From assembly GCA_019637815.1 (NCBI GenBank), contig JAHBUZ010000007.1, positions 109,184 to 173,183 of the forward strand: a stretch of DNA of 64,000 nt. The letters are read 5' to 3'. Under the pieces are notes generated by a model that did not search any database, had not been told where the DNA came from, and worked only from the letters and a program-made list of their open reading frames with translations. Each line of letters starts with the position of its first letter. Position 1 is the stretch's first letter. A program made the position numbers and the translations under genes. The stretch is from Chloroflexota bacterium (GTDB taxonomy: Bacteria; Chloroflexota; Limnocylindria; Limnocylindrales; CSP1-4). Below, one piece after another: positions 33,524-41,571 of the stretch.

Positions 33524-35391
33524 CCGGCGCCACCCTCCGCGACACCGGGGGCCGGTCGTGTCCGCATCGACCGAGCGTCCGGCGAGGTCGACCGGCCCGT
33601 CGCCGGGGATGAGCCACCGGGTCGCGGCGCTTCGGACACGACGTGGCCATGCTCCAGCTGGACGACCCGGTCCGCGACCGCCATGGCCACCGGGTCATGG
33701 GTCACGATGATGATGGTGCGGCCAGCCAGCACCGAGCGGAGCGCGCTCATGACCCGACCCGCGGTCCCCTCGTCGAGGGCGGCGGTGGGCTCATCGAGCA
33801 CCACCACCGGGGCATCCTGCACCAGCAGCCGGGCGATGCCGATACGCTGGCGCTCACCGCCCGACAGGCGTCGGCCACGCTGGGCGAGACGTGTCGCCTG
33901 GCCCTCGCCCAGGGACCGCGTGAAGCCTGCCGCGTCCGCCACGGCGAGCGCCTTGGCGATCTCCGCATCGGTGGCATCGGGGCGCGCGTAGCGCACGTTC
34001 TCGATGAGGCTCGTGTCCAGGACGTGGACCTCCTGGAGCAGGACGCCCACGTTCCGGCGCAGGCCGTGGAGCGTGAGGTCCCGCAGGTCCTCGCCGTCGA
34101 GCAGCACGCGTCCCAGCGTGGGGTCCGCGAAGCGCAGCAGCAGCTTGACGAGCGTCGACTTGCCGGCTCCGCTCGGCCCCACGACCGCGGTCACGCTGCC
34201 CGGCGGGAACTCCGCCGTGACATCGGTGAGGGCCACGGTGCCGTCGTGGTACGTGTAGCCCACCCCCTCCAGGGCCACGCCGCCCAGTGCGCGCCCGGGG
34301 TCGACCGCGGTCGGACGCTCCGCCACCGCGGGCGGCTGGTCGAGGATCTCCATGACCCGTTCCGCGCCACCTGCCGCGCTGAACAGCGTCGTGGTGAGCG
34401 ATCCCAGGTCACGCACCGGCCGGTAGAGCTGCGTGAGGTAGGTGAGGAACACGAGCAGCTCACCCAGGGTGAGGCGACCCTCCGCGAGGGCGAGCGTGCC
34501 AAGCCCCGTGATGACCAGGGCACCCGCGACCTCGATGAGGTCCACCACGGGCATCAGCAGCCCCTGGATCCGCGCCGAGGCCACGGACCCGGCGGCCACC
34601 GCCTGGCCCTCGCGGGCATACCGGGCGAGCTCATCCTCTTCGCGACCGGAGGCCTGGACGAGCGCCGCGTGGCCCAGCGACTCCTCCGCGAGCGCGAGCA
34701 GGCCGCCGCTCCGCCGACGGCGCTCCCGGGCGACCCGGCGAGCCGTGGACGCGAAGGTCCGTGCGGCCCCCCAGAACAGCGGTGCCAGGAGCAGCGACAC
34801 GATGGCGAGGGCGGGGTCGATCAGGAACATCGCGCCCGCGAACAGGAGCATCCGGAGCACCGCCGAGAGCAGATCCGTCACGCCCGCGACCATGACGCCC
34901 TCGATGGCACCCACGTCACCCGACAGCCTCGAGAGCAGATCGCCCAGCCGGCGACGGTCGAGCGCGTCCGGCGGTTGGCGCAGCAGGTTGCCGAACAGCG
35001 CGACCCGGATGTCCAGCGTGAACCCGGCGGAGACGCGCGTGGCGATGACATCGTCCGCGAAGGAGATCGCGCCGCTGGCAAGGGTCAGGCCCAGGAAGGC
35101 GACCGCCAGCATCGGCAGCGAGGTCAGGTCCCGCGGTGTCAGGACATCATCCACCACGATCTGGAACAGCCAGATCTCGACGGTCTCGATGAGCGGCAGC
35201 AGCGCCACGGGCAGGAGCCCCAGCACCATCCAGCCACGGTACGGCCGCACGAACGGCCAGAACCGCCGGACGATGGTGAGCAGCGGCACGCGTGGTGCCG
35301 CCTCCACCAGGGCGTCCGGGTCGTCCGGCATCCGGCCGGCACGCGCCAGGATGGCGCGCACGAGGCGGGCGGGTGAGGGCGGTCGTCTCAC
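33520..35391 (-). CDS. ABC exporter, fused membrane and ATPase domains
   Basis: 623 residues, half-transporter of the type 1 exporter family (MsbA/BmrA/LmrA-like). Six membrane helices at ~55-335, then the ATPase with Walker A GPSGAGKST (405-413), Q-loop LLQE, signature LSGGE (509-513), Walker B VVVLDE (529-534) and H-loop THD (His565). It would act as a homodimer exporting lipids, peptides or drugs. GTG 35391 is used because the sequence becomes exporter-like there; a GTG at 35433 would add 14 residues, and neither has a clear ribosome binding site. It heads the exporter - Ser/Thr kinase - linker protein - histidine kinase operon, and lies 118 bp after the Arg-rich small gene. Confidence 0.93.
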   Translation of the reverse strand: MRRPPSPARLVRAILARAGRMPDDPDALVEAAPRVPLLTIVRRFWPFVRPYRGWMVLGLLPVALLPLIETVEIWLFQIVVDDVLTPRDLTSLPMLAVAFLGLTLASGAISFADDVIATRVSAGFTLDIRVALFGNLLRQPPDALDRRRLGDLLSRLSGDVGAIEGVMVAGVTDLLSAVLRMLLFAGAMFLIDPALAIVSLLLAPLFWGAARTFASTARRVARERRRRSGGLLALAEESLGHAALVQASGREEDELARYAREGQAVAAGSVASARIQGLLMPVVDLIEVAGALVITGLGTLALAEGRLTLGELLVFLTYLTQLYRPVRDLGSLTTTLFSAAGGAERVMEILDQPPAVAERPTAVDPGRALGGVALEGVGYTYHDGTVALTDVTAEFPPGSVTAVVGPSGAGKSTLVKLLLRFADPTLGRVLLDGEDLRDLTLHGLRRNVGVLLQEVHVLDTSLIENVRYARPDATDAEIAKALAVADAAGFTRSLGEGQATRLAQRGRRLSGGERQRIGIARLLVQDAPVVVLDEPTAALDEGTAGRVMSALRSVLAGRTIIIVTHDPVAMAVADRVVQLEHGHVVSEAPRPGGSSPATGRSTSPDARSMRTRPAPGVAEGGAG

Positions 35392-35471
35392 GGAAGTGAT
35401 GGTCCCATGTGGTGAGGTCGACAGGGCGCGCACAGCGGGGGCCGATCGTCTCGACCCCCGCTCCAGTGGCG

Positions 35472-35492
35472 AGGTCCCCGGTGCGGGGACCT
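35472..35492 (-). terminator. Perfect 9-bp hairpin after the Arg-rich gene
   Basis: AGGTCCCCG (35472-35480) pairs perfectly with CGGGGACCT (35484-35492) around GTG, 17 bp after the Arg-rich gene stop. No T-tract. It may terminate or attenuate reading into the ABC exporter operon. Confidence 0.6.
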
Positions 35493-35508
35493 GTCGCCGT
35501 CGCGTTCC

Positions 35509-35661
35509 CTAGGTCCGGGAGCTGAACGACGTCCGGTTGCGGCGACGCCGTCGCCGACGTCGGCGACGCCGGCGACGCCGGTCGTCGGACGAGGAGTCGC
35601 TGCTCTTGCGACCGGCCTTCGAAAGGGCCGGGCGCAGGGCTGCGAAGAAGCCCGATGCCAT
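35509..35661 (-). CDS. Small protein with 14 consecutive arginines
   Basis: 50 residues. It starts at an ATG (35661) with GGAGG 7 nt upstream and ends in TAG. The N-terminus MASGFFAALRPALSKAGRKS is amphipathic, followed by an acidic/Ser stretch SDSSSDD and then 14 Arg encoded by a mix of CGG, CGT, CGC and CGA codons, ending NRTSFSSRT. The mixed codons argue for selection on the protein rather than simple repeat slippage. The Arg block could bind nucleic acid, polyphosphate or acidic membrane lipids. It lies alone between guaB3 and the ABC exporter, has a hairpin after it, and is preceded by the second 11-bp repeat box. Not a family I recognise. Confidence 0.72.
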   Translation of the reverse strand: MASGFFAALRPALSKAGRKSSDSSSDDRRRRRRRRRRRRRRNRTSFSSRT

Positions 35662-35761
35662 CTCATGGCCTCCCTACGGATGATCTCCGGCCGCAGACCT
35701 GACCGACCTCCCGGGAGCGGTCGGGGACTGACCGGGTACCACCGATGATCGGCGTCGCGCG

Positions 35762-35800
35762 TGAAGCGGATGTGAGGCGCGGATGAGAGTCCTCTCATCC
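35762..35800 (-). promoter_or_regulatory. Candidate OmpR-type box B (11-bp repeats plus 20-bp palindrome)
   Basis: TGAA/TGAG/TGAG begin at 35762, 35773 and 35784, exactly 11 bp apart. The last is in the perfect palindrome GGATGAGAGTCCTCTCATCC (35781-35800). It lies 100-140 bp upstream of the Arg-rich gene. Confidence 0.65.
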
Positions 35801-35859
35801 CATCGGACCCCGGGTCGGGCAGGGTCGCGATCCCGCGCCCGGATCGAGCCCGTCCGGCG

Positions 35860-37044
35860 TCAGCGGCCTCGCTGCCAGGACTTGCCCTCGACCCCCACCG
35901 CGGGCGCGTACACGATCTCCACCTGCTGCATCGCGGCGATGTCGCGAGCCCCCAGGGCGGCCATCGACTGGCGGAGCGCTCCCACGAGGTTCTCCGTGCC
36001 GTCGGTCACGTGGGACGGACCGAACAGGATCCGCTCGAGGCTGCCCACGGTGCCCACCTTGATGCGCGTGCCCCGGGGCAGCGTGGGCGAGGGTGCTGCC
36101 ATGCCCCAGTTGGTGCCTCGACCGGGTGCCTCCTGCGCACGTGCGAGGGGCGAGCCGAGCATCAGGGCATCCGCGCCGGCCGCGACCGCCTTGGCCAGCT
36201 CACCACCCCGACGCATGCCGCCATCCGCGACCACGGGCACATAGCGACCGGTCTCCGCGTGGTAGTCATCACGCGCCGCGGCGACCTCGGCGACCGCGCT
36301 GATCTGGGGCACGCCGATGCCCAGCACGTCCCGGGTGGTGCACGCCGCACCCGGTCCGACGCCCACGAAGATCGCGGCGATCCCCTGGTGCATCAGCTGG
36401 TAGGCGGCGTCATACGAGGTCGTGTTGCCGACCGCGACCGGGATGCCCATGAGCTGCGTGAACGCGTCCAGCTGGAGCGGCTCGTAGCCGCTCGCGAGAT
36501 GGCGCGGCGAGGAGACCTGCGACTGGACCAGGAACAGGTCCGCGCCATGCTCCGCGCACAAGGGCCCGAAGCGGCGTGCCACGGCCGGGGTCGCGGCCAC
36601 GACCGCCGGTGAGCCGGCCGCATGGAGCTCCGCGATGCGTCGCGCGACCAGCGCGTTCTGGACGGGCGCCTGGTACGCCTCCGCGAGGATCGCCTGGACC
36701 TGGTCGTCGGGCGCGCCCGCGATGCGCGCGAGGACCTCGTCCGGCTCCTCGTAGCGGGTCTGGACACCTTCCAGGTTGAGCACCGCCACGCCGCCCAGAC
36801 GGGCGAGCTCCGCCGCGGACCGGACATCCACCACCGCGTCCATCGCCGAGGCGAGGATGGGGATGGCCAGCCGCAGGCCGGCGAAGTCGATGACGGTGTC
36901 GACCTCCGAGGGCTCCACCGTCGCCACGCCCGGCGCCAGCGACACGTCGTCGAAGCCGTAGGTGGGGCGGATCGAGTCCACGCGAGAGGGTCGGCGCCGC
37001 CGCACCGGGCTGTCGATGGTCGCGTCCTGCGCGGTCATGGTCAC
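35860..37044 (-). CDS. guaB3: GuaB3 family IMP dehydrogenase-related protein
   Basis: 394 residues, a TIM barrel without CBS domains. The IMPDH catalytic loop is present as GPGAACTTR (Cys235), with [28 protein letters not shown] binding the phosphate and [11 protein letters not shown] near the N-terminus. GuaB3 proteins occur in Actinomycetota, Chloroflexota and cyanobacteria; they are IMPDH/GMP reductase relatives, and some reduce GMP. GTG 37044 has GGAGGGG 9 nt upstream; ATG 37038 is also possible. It is divergent from the threonine dehydratase and shares a TATA-like centre with it. Confidence 0.92.
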   Translation of the reverse strand: MTMTAQDATIDSPVRRRRPSRVDSIRPTYGFDDVSLAPGVATVEPSEVDTVIDFAGLRLAIPILASAMDAVVDVRSAAELARLGGVAVLNLEGVQTRYEEPDEVLARIAGAPDDQVQAILAEAYQAPVQNALVARRIAELHAAGSPAVVAATPAVARRFGPLCAEHGADLFLVQSQVSSPRHLASGYEPLQLDAFTQLMGIPVAVGNTTSYDAAYQLMHQGIAAIFVGVGPGAACTTRDVLGIGVPQISAVAEVAAARDDYHAETGRYVPVVADGGMRRGGELAKAVAAGADALMLGSPLARAQEAPGRGTNWGMAAPSPTLPRGTRIKVGTVGSLERILFGPSHVTDGTENLVGALRQSMAALGARDIAAMQQVEIVYAPAVGVEGKSWQRGR

Positions 37045-37121
37045 GGTCGATCGCCCCTCCTCGTGTGCGGGGCGCTCGGAAGGGCGGGTGGCCGGCCGAG
37101 CAAGGGCCCCGCGTTCGGGCG

Positions 37122-37129
37122 AGTATACC
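37122..37129. promoter_or_regulatory. Shared palindromic -10 (TATACT minus / TATACC plus)
   Basis: The GTATAC centre gives TATACT on the minus strand (37122-37127) for guaB3 and TATACC on the plus strand (37124-37129) for the dehydratase. The surrounding AGTATACCGG also precedes mreB. Confidence 0.45.
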
Positions 37130-37132
37130 GGG

Positions 37133-38200
37133 GTGACCACCATCGACCCCATGCCGGGACCCGCCAGCCGGTCGGCCGACCCGGCGCTGGACGACCTCGT
37201 CAGCCTGGCGGACATCCGGGCTGCCGCGGCGACGCTCGCGGGCATCGTCGTGCGCACGCCGCTGGTGCCCGTCGGCCTCCCGACCGAGGGTGATGCACAG
37301 GGCCATCCACGCACCTGGCTGAAGGCCGAGTCGCTCCAGCCCATCGGGGCCTTCAAGCTGCGCGGTGCGTACCACGCGATCGCATCGCTCGAGCCGGACG
37401 TGCGGGCACGTGGGGTGGTGGCGCACTCCTCGGGCAACCACGCCCAGGGGGTCGCGCGGGCGGCGCGCCTGTTCGGGGTGCCCGCGACCATCGTCATGCC
37501 CGATGACGCGCCCGCGGTCAAGGTCGCAGGCGTCCGAGCGGATGGCGCCGCGATCGTGTTCGTCGGCGCTGCCAGCGACGATCGGGTGGCCACCGCGGAT
37601 CGGCTGGCGCAGGAGCGGGGACTGACGCTCATCCCCGCGTACGACGACGCACGCATCATCGCCGGCCAGGGCACCTGCGGCCTGGAGATCGTGGAGCAGC
37701 TCGCCGAGCTGGGTCATGCGCACGAGCCCCTGACCGTGCTGGCCCCCATCGGCGGTGGTGGCCTCGCATCCGGGGTGGCGACCGCGGTCAAGGCCCTCCG
37801 ACCGGATGCCCGGGTGATCGGCGTGGAGCCGGAGCTGGCCGCCGACGCCCAGGAGTCACTCCGGAGCGGGCGCATCGTGCATTGGGGCCCCGAGCTGGTC
37901 GGCCGGACCATCGCGGACGGGATGCGCACGAGCTCACTCGGCCCGCTCACCTTCCGGCACCTGTCCGCGCGTCTGGATGACATCGTGACCGTGTCCGAGG
38001 CCGCCATCCGGGCCGCGATCGCGCGTGCCGCGCGACAGGCCCGCCTGGTGGTGGAGCCCTCGGGCGCCACGAGCATCGCGGCGCTGGACGTGGTCGTGCC
38101 ACGGCCCGGCGAGCATCTCGTGGCCATCGTGAGCGGCGGCAACATCGATCCGGACCGGTTCCTGGAGACGCTCGCAGCGGCCGACCCGCGGGCCCGCTGA
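37133..38200 (+). CDS. Threonine ammonia-lyase / serine-threonine dehydratase, short form
   Basis: 355 residues. PLP fold type II enzyme converting threonine to 2-oxobutyrate (or serine to pyruvate; some are serine racemases). PLP Lys75 in IGAFKLRGAY, substrate loop SSGNHAQG, phosphate-binding GGGGLASG (~207-214) and the C-terminal SGGNID are all present. There is no C-terminal ACT regulatory domain, so it is not the feedback-inhibited IlvA long form. GTG 37133 is the start used; an ATG at 37151 is an alternative. Confidence 0.92.
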   Translation: MTTIDPMPGPASRSADPALDDLVSLADIRAAAATLAGIVVRTPLVPVGLPTEGDAQGHPRTWLKAESLQPIGAFKLRGAYHAIASLEPDVRARGVVAHSSGNHAQGVARAARLFGVPATIVMPDDAPAVKVAGVRADGAAIVFVGAASDDRVATADRLAQERGLTLIPAYDDARIIAGQGTCGLEIVEQLAELGHAHEPLTVLAPIGGGGLASGVATAVKALRPDARVIGVEPELAADAQESLRSGRIVHWGPELVGRTIADGMRTSSLGPLTFRHLSARLDDIVTVSEAAIRAAIARAARQARLVVEPSGATSIAALDVVVPRPGEHLVAIVSGGNIDPDRFLETLAAADPRAR

Positions 38201-38278
38201 CGTCACATCGGGCGTCCATCGATGCTCCCTCGCAACGGAGACACCATCAATGGGGTGGCGAGGAGCCGTCGAGAGGCC

Positions 38279-38284
38279 TATCAT
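38279..38284 (+). promoter_or_regulatory. -10 box TATCAT upstream of the GAF/GGDEF-like gene
   Basis: TATCAT lies 12 nt before the ATG at 38297, giving a leader of about 5 nt or none. Confidence 0.4.
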
Positions 38285-38296
38285 CCCGGTCGAGGA

Positions 38297-39292
38297 ATGG
38301 AGGACGCTGCGCTGGCACCCAGTCTGCTGACAGCGGTCCGCATCATGGCCCGGGACGGTGACCTGGAGGTCCGGCTCGACGCGCTGGCCGACCAGGCTCG
38401 TGCGCTCGCGACGGACGCCGGCGCGTCGTTCCTGCTCCATGATGACGAGACCGATACCTTCGTGACCCCCGAGGGCGCACCCGTCACGCTGGACGAGTCG
38501 GCGACCGCCGCGCTGCGGGACGTCATGGGGGGTCGTCGACCCGCGTGGCAGACCCCCCTGCCGAGCGCCCTCGGCGCAGCCATCGGTGCGAGCCGCGGGA
38601 CGCTGCTGCCGCTCGTCGCGACCGAGGGCGTGGCACCCGTCACCCTGGGTGTGCTCATCCTCGGTGACATCCCCGACCCATCACAGGAGGTCGCGCTCGC
38701 GCTCGCCGACCTGGCCGCGATCGCCATCCAGCAGGAGCGTCTGCGGTCCGCGCTCGATGAGCAGGCGGCATGGCAGGAGCGACTGGCACGCACCGATCGA
38801 CTGACCGGCCTCGCGGATCGGCTGACCTTCCTCCAGATGCTGGAGCTGGAGGTCGTGCGAGCCACGCGCCAGGGCACGGCCCTCGCGGTCGTGGTGTTCG
38901 CCGTGGACGACCTCGCGGGGATCGCCGTGGAGCATGGCGGCCGGGTCGCCGACGACATCCTGCGGGTCATCGCGGCGACGCTCGCCGACAAGGTGCGGCT
39001 CGTGGACACGGTCGCCCGCATCGCGCCGGACGAGCTGGCGGTCATCGCGCCCGGTGACCCGACCGGGACCGTGGCGCGGCGGGTCCGGGACGCCGTGACG
39101 GCGCTGCCGGCGGTCCAGGGCGTGATCCCCGGGTTGCGCGCCGGCATCGCGCATCACCCCCGCGATGGCGCCACGGCCGCGGAGCTGATGGGCGTCGCGC
39201 AGGATGCCATCGACCTGGCGCGGGGCGATGCCGTGGGCAGCATCGTGGGCCTGCGGGACCTCGCCGACATCGAGATCGGCCCCACCGCCTGA
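38297..39292 (+). CDS. GAF domain protein with degenerate GGDEF domain
   Basis: 331 residues, cytosolic. A GAF-like sensor (~15-150) with LLPLVATEGVAPVTLGVLILG and a short coiled linker (EQAAWQERLARTDRLTGLADR) precede a diguanylate-cyclase-like domain. The TDRLTGLADR entry and final A/HHP pattern fit GGDEF proteins, but the active site reads ARIAPDELAVI, that is APDEL instead of GGDEF, and the usual FKxxND pocket is VDDLAG. Cyclase activity is unlikely; it may bind nucleotide or act by protein contact. Start ATG 38297 rather than the upstream in-frame ATG at 38222, which would include the promoter. Confidence 0.82.
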   Translation: MEDAALAPSLLTAVRIMARDGDLEVRLDALADQARALATDAGASFLLHDDETDTFVTPEGAPVTLDESATAALRDVMGGRRPAWQTPLPSALGAAIGASRGTLLPLVATEGVAPVTLGVLILGDIPDPSQEVALALADLAAIAIQQERLRSALDEQAAWQERLARTDRLTGLADRLTFLQMLELEVVRATRQGTALAVVVFAVDDLAGIAVEHGGRVADDILRVIAATLADKVRLVDTVARIAPDELAVIAPGDPTGTVARRVRDAVTALPAVQGVIPGLRAGIAHHPRDGATAAELMGVAQDAIDLARGDAVGSIVGLRDLADIEIGPTA

Positions 39293-39388
39293 CCGAGCCC
39301 CCCGGTCGGCCCACAGCAGGGAGCGCCGACCTGGTCGGTCGACGCTCCGGAGCAGCTGACGGGTCCGGCACATCGCCGGGCCGCGGGA

Positions 39389-39787
39389 TCAGATCGTGAG
39401 CGAGCCCTTGCAGACCTCGCCGTTCACCTGGTCCACGGCCTTGAACCAGATCCGATCGGTGCCGGGCGTGTCGTTGCGGTGACGCTCGATCTCGATGTCG
39501 CGATCACGATCGGTCCGGCGCAGGGTGTTCACGAAGAGCTTGCCATCGTGCTTCATGCGCACGCGCCACTGGCGGTTCACGCGCGTCGTGTCCACGTCCA
39601 GGTTGATCTCGATGCGGCCGTGCTCGCGCTCCAGCTCCAGCTCCCAATCGCTGGTCCCGGTGCAGACGCCTCGCTTCTCGCGCTCGGTCGCGGCGGCCAC
39701 CGGCATCGCGGCGACCGCGAGGCTGGACAGGGCCATGACGCCGGCCGTGGCGATGAGGCCGATGCGGCGGGTGCGGGTGGTGCTCAT
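39389..39787 (-). CDS. Small secreted protein with one predicted disulfide
   Basis: 132 residues. GGAGG lies 8 nt before the ATG at 39787. Signal peptide IGLIATAGVMALSSLAVAAMPVAA, then a mature domain of ~95 residues with two cysteines (GVCTGTSDWELELE and GEVCKGSLTI) at its ends and alternating beta strands rich in Arg, Asp and Glu (RVRMKHDGKLFVNTLRR). Similar small extracellular proteins are common in Actinomycetota and Chloroflexota, without known function. Upstream is the third 11-bp repeat box, sharing a 19-bp identical core with the one before the secreted repeat protein. Confidence 0.8.
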   Translation of the reverse strand: MSTTRTRRIGLIATAGVMALSSLAVAAMPVAAATEREKRGVCTGTSDWELELEREHGRIEINLDVDTTRVNRQWRVRMKHDGKLFVNTLRRTDRDRDIEIERHRNDTPGTDRIWFKAVDQVNGEVCKGSLTI

Positions 39788-39845
39788 GTGGATCCTCCGT
39801 CTCGTCGGGTGTGTGTCCTGATGCCCACACGATCGAGCATGTTCG

Positions 39846-39883
39846 TGAGACGGTCGTTGGTGGACGATGAGAGCGTCCTCATG
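39846..39883 (-). promoter_or_regulatory. Candidate OmpR-type box C
   Basis: TGAG at 39846 and 39868 (22 bp, two repeats) with a weaker middle repeat TTGG at 39857. The core CGATGAGAGCGTCCTCATG (39865-39883) is identical to 30163-30181. It lies 59-96 bp upstream of the small secreted protein gene. Confidence 0.65.
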
Positions 39884-39981
39884 TTCCCGATGCCGGCGCC
39901 GGGGAGCACGGGCGTTCCTGCCGCGGTGCCCCGAGCATCCGGGGCCTCCCTGTGACGGGCCGTGTCGCCCGCGGGAACCGG

Positions 39982-40665
39982 TCAGCCGGTGCGACCGACC
40001 TCGGATGCCCGTGTCCGGGCCGCGGTCAGGCGGCTGGTGACGATCGCGACCACGTCGCGGGCCACGTCGGCTTCCGATCGGGTCCCGTCCACGACCCGCC
40101 AGCGAGTCGGATCGGCGGCCGCCATCGCCCGATAGCCGTCCCGGACGCGCTCGTGGAACTCGCGATCGAAGGCCTCCTCGAAGCGCGTCTCGCCGCCCGC
40201 AGCGACACCGCGTCGAGCGAGGCCGGCCTCCACGGGCACGTCGATGAGCACCACGAGATCCGGCCGCAGGCCACCCGTGGTGATGCGCTCCAGCAGCAGC
40301 AGCTGGTCCAGTGGGACGCCCGAGCCGTATCCCTGGTAGGCCGTCGTGGACGTGGCGTACCGGTCGGACACGACGATCGAGCCACGAGCCAGGGCCGGCC
40401 GGATGACCTCCTGCACCAGCTCCGCCCGGGCCGCGCTGAACAGCAGCGCATCGGCGAGACCACTGCGTTCCACAACACCGGCGCGCAGCAGCACCTCGCG
40501 GAGCGCCTCCCCGATGGGCGTGCCCCCCGGCTCGCGGGTCGGTGTCACCTCGTGGCCGGCGGCGCGGAGTGCCGCCACCAGGCTCGCGGCCGCCCCGGAC
40601 TTGCCGGCGCCATCGGGCCCCTCGAGGACCACGAACAGCCCGGGCGCGCGCTCGACCTCCTCCAC
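39982..40665 (-). CDS. tmk: Thymidylate kinase
   Basis: 227 residues. Phosphorylates dTMP to dTDP with ATP. P-loop EGPDGAGKS (15-23), DRx motif SDRYATSTTAYQGYG for dTMP binding, TREPGG after the first helix, and the lid region RRGVAAGGETRFE are in the standard order. GTG 40665 is the start used because a TAGACT box lies exactly 7 nt upstream and this gives the usual length; an in-frame ATG at 40758 would add 31 residues of unlikely sequence and cross the promoter. Confidence 0.95.
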   Translation of the reverse strand: MEEVERAPGLFVVLEGPDGAGKSGAAASLVAALRAAGHEVTPTREPGGTPIGEALREVLLRAGVVERSGLADALLFSAARAELVQEVIRPALARGSIVVSDRYATSTTAYQGYGSGVPLDQLLLLERITTGGLRPDLVVLIDVPVEAGLARRGVAAGGETRFEEAFDREFHERVRDGYRAMAAADPTRWRVVDGTRSEADVARDVVAIVTSRLTAARTRASEVGRTG

Positions 40666-40672
40666 GCGCCGC

Positions 40673-40678
40673 AGTCTA
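40673..40678 (-). promoter_or_regulatory. -10 box TAGACT, leaderless promoter of tmk
   Basis: Minus-strand TAGACT with 7 nt to the GTG at 40665; no ribosome binding site. Confidence 0.55.
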
Positions 40679-40807
40679 CCGGTCGGACGCCCTTCCGCCC
40701 GGGCGACCCGGCCGTCCTCACGCACCACGAGCGGCTGCGGCCGGGCCACGCCCCACACGGCCAGGCTCTGCGCCGGACGGCACGATGGCGAGCGCCTGAG
40801 GACACCC

Positions 40808-40813
40808 TATCCT
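40808..40813 (+). promoter_or_regulatory. -10 box TATCCT, leaderless promoter of the AraC-type gene
   Basis: TATCCT with 6 nt to the ATG at 40820; no ribosome binding site. Confidence 0.5.
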
Positions 40814-40819
40814 CCGGGC

Positions 40820-41485
40820 ATGTGGGAGCAGCGGACGTCGACCAGCCCCGAGATCCGACTGGTCTGGCGTGCCTTCGTCGAGGAGGCGGCGGACTACGTC
40901 GATGATGCGAGCGAGCACTGGGGTATCGCGTTCATCCGTCGTCCCGACGACTCCCTTGCTGCGGAGCTCGCCGGTCCACGGATCGAGGGCCGGCCGATCC
41001 GGTCCATCCTCGGCGAGTCCTACTGGGGCATCGAGCTCGCCGCCCACGTCATGATCCCGGGGGTCGACAAGACGCTGCTGCGTGGCGCGATCGCCGACCT
41101 GCCGGTCATCGACGGACGGGTGGTCATCGGCGGACATCGATATCCGATCCCGACCTGGGAGGGGCTCGAGTGCTTCGTCACGGAGCTCCTCGCCGACGGC
41201 GTGCTGGTCGCGGATCCCGATATCCGACGTGCGCTCGGCGGGGACGACCGCGGGTTGTCCCGTCGGAGCTGGCAGCGACGGTTCCCGCTCGTCACGGGTC
41301 TTCGGCGCAAGGAGATCGAGCGGCTCGACCGGGCTCGGCGCGCGTATCTGCTGCTGAGTGCAGGGATGCGGCCGGTCGATGTCGCCGCCGATGTGGGCTA
41401 CGCGGACCAGTCGCATCTCACGCGGGAGCTGCGCCGCATCCGGGGTGAGACGCCGGCGCGCATCCTCGCCGCAGCGGTGGGCTGA
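40820..41485 (+). CDS. AraC family transcriptional regulator-like protein
   Basis: 221 residues. The N-terminal ~130 residues have no clear cupin motif (GESYWGIELAAHVMIPGVDKTLLRG resembles the DUF6597-type ligand domain of short AraC proteins). The C-terminal ~90 residues carry AraC helices: SRRSWQRRFPLVTGLRRKEIERL, DVAADVGYADQSHLTRELRRI and GETPARIL. The VOC-fold gene follows on the same strand after ~85 bp and may be its target. Confidence 0.85.
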   Translation: MWEQRTSTSPEIRLVWRAFVEEAADYVDDASEHWGIAFIRRPDDSLAAELAGPRIEGRPIRSILGESYWGIELAAHVMIPGVDKTLLRGAIADLPVIDGRVVIGGHRYPIPTWEGLECFVTELLADGVLVADPDIRRALGGDDRGLSRRSWQRRFPLVTGLRRKEIERLDRARRAYLLLSAGMRPVDVAADVGYADQSHLTRELRRIRGETPARILAAAVG

Positions 41486-41571
41486 GGTCGGCGCTTTTGT
41501 CCAAGACCTGTGAGGATCCGATCGCGAGGATGGGGTCATCCGATCGCGCACCGACCCACAGGAGGATGACC

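Noticed and set aside
33643..35376. 577-codon plus-strand open frame
   Set aside because: Antisense to the ABC exporter, whose Walker and signature motifs are unmistakable.
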